Source: Hygrophila difformis
Lineage: Eukaryota; Streptophyta; Magnoliopsida; Lamiales; Acanthaceae
Assembly: GCA_030278955.1 (NCBI GenBank)
Contig: JAOANR010000006.1
Location: 10,191,915-10,255,914 of the forward strand
Direction of reading: 5' to 3'
DNA length: 64,000 nt
Positions 11,347 to 20,521 of the stretch are shown here, piece by piece. Numbering within the stretch: position 1 is the stretch's first letter; every line of letters starts with the position of its first letter. The notes beneath the pieces were generated by a model. It was not told the origin of the DNA and searched no databases. It worked only from the letters and a program-made list of their open reading frames with translations. Both the position numbers and the translations under genes were made by a program.

Positions 11347-11500
11347 CTACAATAATAAAATCCAAGCTGACTGTTTGTCTAACAAATCCATCCACATCCT
11401 CTGAATTGATGATATCTTGAGGGCAGCAGCACAGCCATTCTCACAAACCTTCTTCAGTCTCTGAGTTCCTCCTACCCATGCATCTCCTTCCATAAAACAA
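11347..11500 (-). other. Short exon-like fragment, unidentified
   Basis: On the minus strand an acceptor-like AG is followed by an open frame reading GGTQRLKKVCENGCAAALKI and on to a stop (LLL end) near 11347. The composition looks protein-like against the AT-rich surroundings, but I recognise no family and see no partner exons. It could be a gene relic. Confidence 0.25.
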
Positions 11501-11774
11501 ACAAACAAACAGTGAAACAGAAAAGTAATACTCCTACTTATTACCCTAGACAAACAAATGCATAATCGTTAAAAAAAGTGAATATAACAACACCACAATT
11601 CAACTTACATAACTCTAGCTTCTACAGTAGTATGTTTGCACTGGAAAACCGACCCACGACTCCATAAGACAAAAATAGAGCCACTATAGCCAGGATTAGT
11701 ATAGACTGATATCGAATAATATTGCGAAATATATTACCTACAACACATGATGATGCGATCATCATCTAGTAGTA

Positions 11775-12223
11775 CTCCCTCCGTCCATTAAAAGTGGCCA
11801 CTATTCCTTTTTGGGGTGTCCCATTAAAAGTGGCCACTTTCCCTTTTAAATAAATTAGAGTAACATAAACATGATTAAAAACCCCACAATAATGACAATT
11901 GTACTTTCTGCACAAAGTCCCTATATATGTTTAACCATTAATATCTCAAAATGGGTATAAATAAAAATTATATAAAATATATATTCTAAAACTATACGAT
12001 TAGACGATTCCAACAAGATCACACTTGACTATTTTTGTCTTTCTACATCATACGATAACATTAAGTCAAAGTTAAATAATAAATATGGTTAAAAGTCAAA
12101 TGTAACCATTATAAATTAGATGGATGAATTAGTCAAATTTACTCACACCACTTTAACTACTAATCCCACTACCTAAATTCTCGTGCCCAAAAGAAAGGGC
12201 CACTTATATTGGGACAGAGTGAG
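11775..12223. mobile_element. Stowaway-type MITE, 449-bp long form
   Basis: Ends CTCCCTCCGTCCATTAAAAG and its complement at GGGACAGAGTGAG, with TA at 11773-11774 and 12224-12225. A subterminal block (cattaaaagtggccact) is directly repeated at the left end. The element is nearly identical over its length to the copy at 26284-26736. It lies about 240 bp upstream of the GT47 start codon. Confidence 0.88.
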
Positions 12224-12458
12224 TATTAAAGAATTGCACAGTTTTCAATTCTCTACTGTACTTCTGTTCAACTTGCATAAAGCTATGGAAAAATTGCAAA
12301 TTGACTAGTCAGGGAGAGAGACAGACAGAGAGAGAGAGATTGGAAAGACCCGGTTTTACACTTAAATGTTCCTATTCAATAAGCTCACATTTTCACAAAT
12401 CACAAATTCAATTCAGCCAACGAACCTAAAACAACCCACAATCAACCGGCCGATTCCG

Positions 12459-13541
12459 ATGGCGGCGACTACCGGCACCGCCTGCCTACTACTTTTCCTC
12501 GTCCTCTTCTTCCCCGCCGCCCTTTCATTTCCAACCGCCGCCTCCCCCTACCTCTCCCCCACCACAATTTTCCAGAACTACCAAAACATGCTCACAAATT
12601 TCAAGATTTTCATCTATGATCTGCCTTTTGACGCCGACGCTTCACCGGCAGCTTCTATTTTCTACAATTCCCTCCTCCGCAGCCGTTTTCCCACCCATGA
12701 TCCCTCCCAAGCAGACCTCTTCTTCGTCCCCTTCCCCGCCGGCACCTCCCCGCGCGCTTTGTCCCGTCTCATCAGGAACCTCAGAAATACCTACCCCTAC
12801 TGGAACCGCACCCTCGGCGCCGATCATTTCTTCCTGTCTCCTTCCGGCATTGATTACTCCTCTGATCGAAATGTCCTCGAGCTCAAGAAGAATTCCGTCC
12901 AGATTTCCCTTTTCCCCGTCGTTTCCGGCTTATTTATTCCCCATAAAGACATCACTTTGCCCCCTTTGAATTTGAGGGACGCCCCGCTTTTCCACGTCCC
13001 AATCGATACCGACAATTCTACTTCATTTCTTGCATACCTAAAATGGGATGAAACTACGGAGCCGAATTTGGTCAACGGGTTGAAGGGTCACTCCGATTTC
13101 TTGGTGGAGGAGAAATCCAACCCTAGATTGAGTAATTATGACGGGGCACTAAGTAAGTTCTGCCTGTTTCTTTACAACGGGGAGGTGACGGGGCTGGTGG
13201 ACGCCATGGCCCGGGGCTGCGTGCCCGTCATACTCGTGGATCATCCGGTCCAGGACTTGCCTCTAATGGATGTCTTGAGATGGTCCGATCTGTCTTTCCT
13301 GGTTGCTGCGGCGGCGCCGACGAGCAGCGGCGGCGTGGCCGATCGGCTGAAGGAGGTATTGAATGGTGTGAGCGAGGAAAAGTACGAAAGCATGAGAGAA
13401 TTGGGAATGGCGGCCAGCAAGCACTTGGTGTGGAACGAGGAGCAGCCGCAGCCGTTGGATGCGTTTCATATGGTGATGTATCAGCTGTGGCTGAGACGGC
13501 ATGTGATTCGATACGCCCGGAGGGAGTTGATTGTCTCGTAA
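12459..13541 (+). CDS. GT47 exostosin-like glycosyltransferase
   Basis: A single-exon gene for 360 aa. The ATG at 12459 (CCGATGGCG) is chosen over an in-frame ATG at 12366 because it puts a hydrophobic signal anchor (ACLLLFLVLFFPAALSF, residues about 8-24) at the N-terminus, as expected for a type II Golgi enzyme. Exostosin-family landmarks follow: FKIFIYDLP, DPSQADLFFVPF, YPYWNRTLGADHFFLS, KDITLPP, SKFCLF...GCVPVILVD and DVLRW. Plant GT47 enzymes transfer sugars to pectin, xyloglucan or xylan. This member is shorter than the usual 400-500 aa, and several core motifs are altered (LYNGEVTGLVDAMARGCVP), so its substrate cannot be predicted. A GA-rich tract precedes the gene at 12312-12340. Confidence 0.82.
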   Translation: MAATTGTACLLLFLVLFFPAALSFPTAASPYLSPTTIFQNYQNMLTNFKIFIYDLPFDADASPAASIFYNSLLRSRFPTHDPSQADLFFVPFPAGTSPRALSRLIRNLRNTYPYWNRTLGADHFFLSPSGIDYSSDRNVLELKKNSVQISLFPVVSGLFIPHKDITLPPLNLRDAPLFHVPIDTDNSTSFLAYLKWDETTEPNLVNGLKGHSDFLVEEKSNPRLSNYDGALSKFCLFLYNGEVTGLVDAMARGCVPVILVDHPVQDLPLMDVLRWSDLSFLVAAAAPTSSGGVADRLKEVLNGVSEEKYESMRELGMAASKHLVWNEEQPQPLDAFHMVMYQLWLRRHVIRYARRELIVS

Positions 13542-15095
13542 AAATGTCTTCTTTCGTAGGTACGCCAATGGTCGCCGTTGCATTTGTACCTGGATTTGGT
13601 CAGCTGATCTGTTGTGAATTGTGGTTAAAACAATCTATTAACTTTTCTGTTTGTTTACTTGCTACTATTAATTATTTGTGGTGCTGTTTATATGTAATCC
13701 TAGCTACTAAGTGAAGCACATGATCATATACGGTGATCAGTTATTCTGATCTGGTGTTGGAAGTTGGGAGTGAATTTCATTCCTATGTATTTTGAAATAG
13801 CTAAGAATACGTTGAATCCTACAGGGTCTCTGCAAGTTTTCATAGGTTCATTTAGGGAGAAAAGTTGTACTGTCGCATGTAAGAAAAGAGGTTTATTTCA
13901 GAACCCCTTTGTACTTTGTGATGCAGTTTTGTGTTGCTTGATGTTTTGCTTGAAGACTAAGAAAGGGTGAGATTGTGAGAATGAAGGTTGAAGGGGATAA
14001 TGCAGAGAGTTTGTCTACAATTTGTCGACATTCACCGAATACCCCCTTGAGAACAAACCCCTACTATAATTTCTGAATGCATAGAAGGAAAGGGGTTGAT
14101 CTTATATACCTACATGATGAACCAAGATTGTCGGGATCCCAAAATTAGACCAAGCTCTGCAGCAATCTGGTGTTTTAATAAGACAGGAATTGACAAAACA
14201 ACCTGGTTATAAGCATAGCTATGATCTTTATTAAACAATGTTGAGGATGTTAGGATTGAAAATCCACAGCTGTTGTTATCATGCTCATGAGGAGATTCAC
14301 ATCCATTAAAACGGTAGGGCAATTGAATTTGAAGTGGTTCATGAAATGCCCCAATAGGCAATAGTAGTAAGGTTGCAAACCTGACGAATATGCTTTTAGG
14401 TGCTTGTTGGATGCTCATGAGGAAAATGCTTTGGTTTTTGAGAACATGGAGTTGGGATTCAGGCTAACATAAGACATTTTTCTTGGTTAGTGTAAATGAG
14501 GAAAGTTAGTTAATGGAAGGCAGTGTTGGTGAATTGAAAGAAGCTGAGGAGGATTTGAGGCTGATTGTTATGGCTGATAACAGTAGCAGGCAGAATGGTA
14601 GCTGATTTCCATCCTCTGGTAACAGTAACACATAGGAATAGATTCCATATTGGTAGACTGTTTGTTGGGCGTTATCAAGGCTATGTCTGGAAATCTCACT
14701 TTATTATAGTTTAAAGTTACTACTGCTGTGTATAAAACGCAACATCATTGATAACATTTTGATTCCAATTTACAAACAAATATTTGTCCCTCTCTCCATC
14801 TACAAATGATGAATACAGAGTTATAAGTAATTAATTTATCTCCATCGGTCAATTCCAAGTGCCTACAAAGTCAATAAAAGCCATCAAAATATCTAAATAG
14901 TATTTCTATACATTTAAAATCAATTTTGTTCAAAAGAAATATTAGTATTATTCTTTTTATTGCAAGATAATTGTGAAAAATGAGTTGTCACCAAAAAAAA
15001 ATTGGCCATATGTCACCAAAAAAAAAAAATTGTGAAAAATGAGTGGTCTGAAATTCATATAAGGCACACTGAATTAGGTCGGAAGAAGACGAGAG
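13542..15095. other. 3' flank of the GT47 gene and intergenic DNA
   Basis: The first 200 bp probably include the 3'UTR. The rest has short, non-conserved ORFs on both strands and no transposon ends that I can define. Its moderate base composition (13700-14700) could mean an old retroelement remnant, but I see no recognisable protein. Confidence 0.4.
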
Positions 15096-15503
15096 CAGTG
15101 GCGGCGGATCCAGAAAAAAATTTAAGCGGGGTTACAAAAATAATAATTTAAATTTAAATTTAAATATATTAAATATAATATTTAAATTTAAATATATTAA
15201 ATATAACAATTAAAACATACCTCTTACAAATACTCTATACGGTCTTTCATACTTTGGAATCGACTAATAACAGCTTCATTCATAACATTGAGGAGAGCTT
15301 CTTTCTTATAGCACAAATAAGAGAATCCATGATAAAAAAATCGTCACCTATTCGATTTCGCAAATCAGATTTCATAAGTTTTTGGGGTCCCCACAAAAAT
15401 TTAAGCAGGTGCACTAAACTAAGCATAAATATTTTTTACTTTACAACACAATTTTACAATTTTAAGCGATGTCCCCGGTAGTCCAAAGGTGCGTCCGCCC
15501 CTG
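15096..15503. mobile_element. hAT-type MITE with 8-bp TSD (408 bp)
   Basis: The left end CAGTGGCGGCGGATCCAG and right end GTCCGCCCCTG are the classic plant CAGTGGCGGA hAT termini. The element is flanked by perfect 8-bp duplications (GACGAGAG at 15088-15095 and 15504-15511). The interior is A/T-rich with short internal direct repeats (aatttaaatatattaaatata). Confidence 0.88.
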
Positions 15504-15567
15504 GACGAGAGAGAGACTTGGGGTAAAAGGAGAGAAGGGCGACTCCGATCCGATCCACCACCGAGAG

Positions 15568-15906
15568 AGTCCATGGGGTAAATGGCCTGCAGAGATTGAC
15601 GACGACTTACACACTGAAAGACCATAGATGATGATGATGGGGTGCGTCGATTGTTGTAGTATATATGATATTGCTGAAGAAGCTGCAAGAGCTTACGATT
15701 ACGAAAGCCCGACAGATAAGGGGCAGTAAAGCGGAGCTTAATTTTTTTGGTATCATGGCATGTATGTATTGTATTGTTGAGAGGTGGATCTACAGAGCAG
15801 AAGCAAATCAGGCATGGATGATGGAGCTCCATTTATGGAGGATTCTCCTAATTACTTGATGCAAAAGGGCAAGGTCGCGCAGCACGAAGAATTTCACGCC
15901 CAGTAA
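15568..15906 (+). pseudogene. AP2/ERF-domain gene fragment, copy 1
   Basis: Reading through shifts, the sequence encodes PWGKWPAEIDDD (15568-15603), then DIAEEAARAYDYES (about 15667-15708) and, one base out of frame, RQIRGSKAELNF (about 15713-15749). These match the order of the AP2/ERF DNA-binding domain (WAAEIRD, AEEAARAYD, RGxKAxLNF). The frame has a stop and a frameshift, and no full gene surrounds it, so it is a relic. Its 3' part also matches copy 2. Confidence 0.65.
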
Positions 15907-16059
15907 TGACATTGACTAGTATTCTTCTTTACTTACCACTATATCATCAACAGATCTAGGTAAATCTCTTTATGTTTGTTTATAAAAATAAAAATAAAAT
16001 AAAATTAACCTGCATGTTTTGTAATTAATGAGCATTTTTTGGCTTACTTCATTTGCTAG

Positions 16060-16333
16060 ATTTGTCATTACTGGACGCAAAATTCTCCAGACACGGCCAT
16101 GCCAGCTTGTGCCAGCGTCCTCCACAGATAGAGCTCCATCATTCTGGAAACTGGAAACCAGTTGTTCATACTTTGATATGCAACAATGTATGGATGAAGT
16201 TGATGATTCCAGAAAATTAAGGTTTTGTTTGTTGCTTTACTGCCCTTGATCCGTCGGGCTTTCATAGTCGTAAGCTCTTGCAGCTTCCACAGCAATCCTC
16301 TCATCCCATCTCGCCAATCTTTACAGGCCATCT
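16060..16333 (-). pseudogene. AP2/ERF-domain gene fragment, inverted copy 2
   Basis: On the minus strand it reads PWDRWPVKIGEMG, then (with stops and shifts) IAVEAARAYDYES and RRIKGSKA, the same landmarks as copy 1 at 15568. Downstream sequence (gatggagctctatctgtggagg and ccagtaatgaca) is also shared. The two copies face each other about 150 bp apart, forming a degenerate inverted duplication. Confidence 0.62.
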
Positions 16334-16798
16334 ATCCCAGGGCCTCTGCCGGATTCATGATTGCCAGGTTGGAAATTCAAATGTAATGTATATCTCATGA
16401 ACTGGAGACTTATTACTGTTGTGTAAACTGGGAATAATCATAATCATAGTATATGGGATATATATAGCCAAGTTCCTGTTAGGATAATGAAGTAGTCAAA
16501 TTTTGAGATAGATAAAGATGGAAACGAAATTCGAAAATGTAGTAGTGACTATGAAGAAGCAGGTAGGAAAAGGAAACTATGGGCATTAAAACCGGGGGTG
16601 CAATTCCAGCTCCCTCCAGGATTTGCCTTGAAATTTATCCATTATCCGTACACTGTAATTTTCCATGTGTACTTCCTTGTTCGTCCTTTTCCTCCTCGGT
16701 TGAACATGTATGCAGATTTATCTAAATAATCCTATTAAATTAATATATTCATTATATTTATAGTACTAGTATCTGACAAAACAAACTAGTTGTATATA
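16334..16798. other. Intergenic stretch
   Basis: No ORF, repeat pair or RNA feature can be supported here. Confidence 0.5.
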
Positions 16799-17058
16799 AT
16801 CCCTCCATCCCATTTAACTTGTCTTGTTTGACTTCTGCACACAATTCAATGCAATTTTTTAATCGTTAATATCTCAAAATATATACAATGAAAACTTTTG
16901 TAAAATACATATTCTAAAACTACATGATCATACGATCTTAACAAGACCCAACTCGACTATGTTTTTCCAAATATATACTTACAAGAAAATTAAGTCAAAG
17001 CTGAACAATGAACAGTGTCAAAAAATCAAATAAGACACAATAAGTGGGACGGAGGGAG
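16799..17058. mobile_element. Stowaway-type MITE (260 bp)
   Basis: Left end ATCCCTCCATCCCATTTAAC, right end GTGGGACGGAGGGAG, TA flanks (16797-16798, 17059-17060). The same subfamily as the copies at 44963 and 56160 (shared 'ttgtcttgtttgacttctgcaca' block). Confidence 0.82.
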
Positions 17059-17065
17059 TAATAAT

Positions 17066-17804
17066 GGAAAAAAGGCTAATGTAGTCCTTTTTTTTTACAA
17101 AAAAATCAAATTAGTTCTTTTTTATTTTTTGGCCCAATTGGTCCGCTACATATACTAATTACGTCCCAATTGGTCCTCCACCCACTAATTATGCCCTAAT
17201 TACATATTTTTGGCCAAATCAGTCCTTTTTTTTTCAAAAATTTAAATTGGTCCGTTATTAATTTTTGTCCCCTCTCATGCAGTCCAATACACATTTCAAA
17301 CCACTAATAACTCAAATTTGATATACGTAAAAATTCTAAAATTTCGATATTTATAAACTACACGACGAGACGAATCTAACAAGATCCTACTTGGCTCATT
17401 TTAACTTGTATATCTAGGTCTGTTATTAACACGACGAGACAGACATAGATATACAAATTAAAATAAGCCAAGTAGAATCTTGTTAGATTCGTCTCGTCGT
17501 GTAGTTTATAGTAAATATCAAAATTTTAGAATTTTTACTTATATCGAATTTGAGTTATTAGTGATTTGAAATGTGCATTGGACTGAGTGAAATGGGGCAA
17601 AAATTAATAATGAACCAATTTAGATTTTTGAAAAAAAAAAGACCGATTTGGCCTAAAATGTGTAATTAGGGCATAATTAGTGGGTGAAGGACCGATTGGG
17701 ACGTAATTAGTATATGTAGCGGACCAATTAGGCCAAAAAATAAAAAAAAAGAACTGATTTGATTTTTTTTTGTAAAAAAAAAGGACTATATTGGCATTTT
17801 TTCC
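17066..17804. mobile_element. Foldback Mutator-like element (739 bp), 10-bp TSD
   Basis: Almost the whole element is one inverted repeat: the left arm (about 17066-17416) pairs with the right arm (about 17430-17804). The termini are GGAAAAAAGGC and its complement, of the G-starting Mutator-like type. Perfect 10-bp direct repeats (GAGTAATAAT at 17056-17065 and 17805-17814) flank it. Half of the left TSD is the terminal GAG-TA of the neighbouring Stowaway MITE, so insertion hit the MITE edge. The arms contain a Stowaway-like internal block ('gacgagacgaatctaacaag'). Confidence 0.82.
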
Positions 17805-17814
17805 GAGTAATAAT

Positions 17815-18548
17815 TTAAACAATAGAAAAACCATAAATAAAAAATACCTCTTGTTATTTGTATTCAACACTTTACCCATACCTACCTTAATACCTCTTGT
17901 TATTTGTATTCAACACTTGTGAGAATTGGATGGACCATTGTTTTTTGTTCTATTTGGGTTGGTGGTAATTGGTATTGTAAGCGTTGAACAAAGCAAACAA
18001 GTGAAGTAGTGATGAGAGGTCTACTTGCCCACTAGTCTAGTTGAGTATATATCTCGTCTCGGATATACTTCTACTTTATATATATATTTTGATAATATAA
18101 TAGCAAAACAACGTGCTATAATAAATATATACCGCCCATTGGAGGACGCAACTAATAACCATGGCTAGTTGGAGCTTAATTGTACTAATATAATATGGTT
18201 GCAACCTTTCCAAGTTTGTTTTTTTTTTTTTTTTTTTTTCCCTTGAAGGAAAAAAATTACACATTTACATATGTATAAAAAGAAATTGAAATATCCTAGT
18301 TTAGTGGAGTCGGATAGCAGCAGGATGATGAGTCGCAGTGTCACACGCACATAGATGAATTAAATGGAGTGCTAATATAGTAGTAGTATATTGGGGCATG
18401 TGCATGTTAAATCATGAATCAAGGTTGCATTTAGATTTTAGAGTGAGGATGCATGGCAATTAAAAACAGTGTTGAAATATAATGATCGTGTTAACAAACA
18501 ACTTACAGCTGGATTTCAAGACTTGGATGCCCTCATTACTATGTAATG
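17815..18548. other. Intergenic stretch with a 29-bp direct repeat
   Basis: A 29-bp sequence beginning ATACCTCTTGTTATTTG occurs at 17844-17872 and 17890-17918. A poly-T tract lies at 18220-18240. No gene is supported. Confidence 0.55.
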
Positions 18549-18557
18549 TTGTGTTTT

Positions 18558-19735
18558 GGAAAAATTGCCAAAAAAATCCCTTTTGTTTCGTTTTTTATGG
18601 GATCCATCCCTTCCCTTATTTTAGCCCCAAATAGTCCGGTTCGAATGCTAATCTAGGCCAATTGAGTCCTATCTTTATTAATGGAGTGCAATTATGTAAC
18701 CTGGCAGTGGATTATCTCACTAATTGGCTGGAAAGCCACGGTGGCAAGTCAAATGCCAATGTAGGAGTACAATATAAGCAGTCAACCCACACCACACAGC
18801 CACTGCTCCCATTTCTTAATTTTCTTCTTCCACTCCAAACTCTTCCCTCCACAGAATCATCTTCTCCTATACGGCTCTTTTCTTTGCACTTTCTTCCTCT
18901 CTCCACTATGGCTCTTTTCAGATCTTTTTCTTCTTGTTCTCAATTATGAGTGTGACCGAGATTGGTGCCCCATATCTACATCTACTTGTACCTCGATATT
19001 CAATTCATGTTTTCTTGCTTGACTTCTTCTAAATTTATGATTTCAATTTTCCTTGTTCCAAGATTTATGTTCTGTGAGAATTGTGATTGTTCTGATTGAG
19101 GGAAAAGGTATGGATTTTTTTTTTCATTTTTTTCATATGTTTTGTTTTTGGGAAAATTATTCCTTTTTTTCTTTTTTTTGGGTGGGGGTGGGGTGTATGT
19201 GCGCGCGTGGTTCTAGAGAATTACGTTGTGTGTATGTTTTTCGCCTCTTGCTGAGATGAATTCTGTTGGAGTTGGCTTTTGTTTCTTCCACACTAACTCT
19301 ATTTGATGTCAGCGGTATTGTTTTTATATGGCTTGCAAGAACTTGTATAGCTCTAACTTGGTGGTTGTTTGACAGAATAATGTAGATTTAGAATTCTTCA
19401 GAATCCATCGCCGTCCATGGCTTCCCCGATTTCAGAGATCTAGGGCTCCTGTTCGCTTTTGGGGGGTGGGGGAAATAACGAAAACTTGGGTGCATTCTGT
19501 TGACCCTTCTTTTTAATCGGGAGTGCTATGTAGCATTTGACCTGCCTGCCACCATGGCTTCCCCAACCATTAGTGAGATTATCCACTGCCACGTCCGATA
19601 ATTGCAATCCATTAGGAAATGTGGGACATATTTGGCCCGGATTAGCATTCCAACCGGACTATTATGGGCTAAAATAAGGGAAGGGACGGATCCGGTAAAA
19701 AATGAAACAAAAGGGACTTTTTAGACAATTTTTCC
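18558..19735. mobile_element. Pack-MULE-like element (1178 bp), 9-bp TSD
   Basis: Long terminal inverted repeats of about 200 bp (18558-18760 versus 19735-19530) begin GGAAAAATTG. They are flanked by perfect 9-bp duplications (TTGTGTTTT at 18549-18557 and 19736-19744), the Mutator hallmark. No transposase is present. The interior (about 18760-19530) has a TATA-like site (atataagcag), a CT-rich leader, an ATG at 18908 with a short frame (MALFRSFSSCSQL), then T-rich intron-like sequence. That is what a captured gene 5' region looks like. The donor gene is not identified. Confidence 0.82.
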
Positions 19736-19744
19736 TTGTGTTTT

Positions 19745-20521
19745 TGAAGGACGATAAATTTTACTACTGCAGGTCTACGAGCTGAGGCTAAGCCCCGCAA
19801 CAAATTAAATCCTTCAAAACCTCTCCTTCCATATCTGGACGAAAACAGAAATGGACCAAAAAGCATTTTTCTGGATGGTAAAAAAGAAAAAATGTTGTGA
19901 AAGAGTTTAGAAAATCACAAAGAGCTAATGAAAATTTTATTTTTTAACAAGAAGTTATTTGTTTTTATATTATTTAGATGAATCTATTTATTTATATTGC
20001 CCAGGGGTCTACCAAATATCATGAACGACCCTGAATACTCCATACAGTCTTAAAAAAACTCAGACGACTTTTTTATGAAAAAAAAGGGGAAGGATTAGTG
20101 ATTCAGGGCATGGCATGGTATGTATGTATTCAGTTAATTAATTAGTACGGAGAGTCAACCAATTACTTTTAAAAAAGAAAACAAAAAGAAAAAAAAAAGA
20201 AATCATAAATTACTTTTTTTCCTTGTTATCTGGGTTCGGCTTTGTTCCAAAAAAAAAGAAAATACTAGTACTACTATTTATATAGGTTGGGGAAGTTTGA
20301 TATACGAAGGTGATGGTGTCCCATTTATACTGCTGCTATTTGGACTAATAAAAGTCATCAAGTATTCTTGGAGACAATTAAGTTAAATTAACATCACCAT
20401 CACCGCAATGCCAATGCCCAAAGATATGAAGTCGTTGATCCAAAAATTACTACGCCCATATAAAGTGGCCCAATCTGCATGTGAGAGTCTCAATCCATTA
20501 ATCACTATAATTATCTATCTA
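19745..20521. other. Intergenic stretch
   Basis: AT-rich with poly-A/T tracts. No coding region or complete element was recognised. Confidence 0.5.

Noticed and set aside
13280..13714. 144-codon ORF overlapping the GT47 3' end
   Set aside because: Out-of-frame reading of the GT47 coding sequence plus 3'UTR.
14110..14418. 102-codon minus-strand ORF
   Set aside because: No motif, no exon signals and no recognised family.
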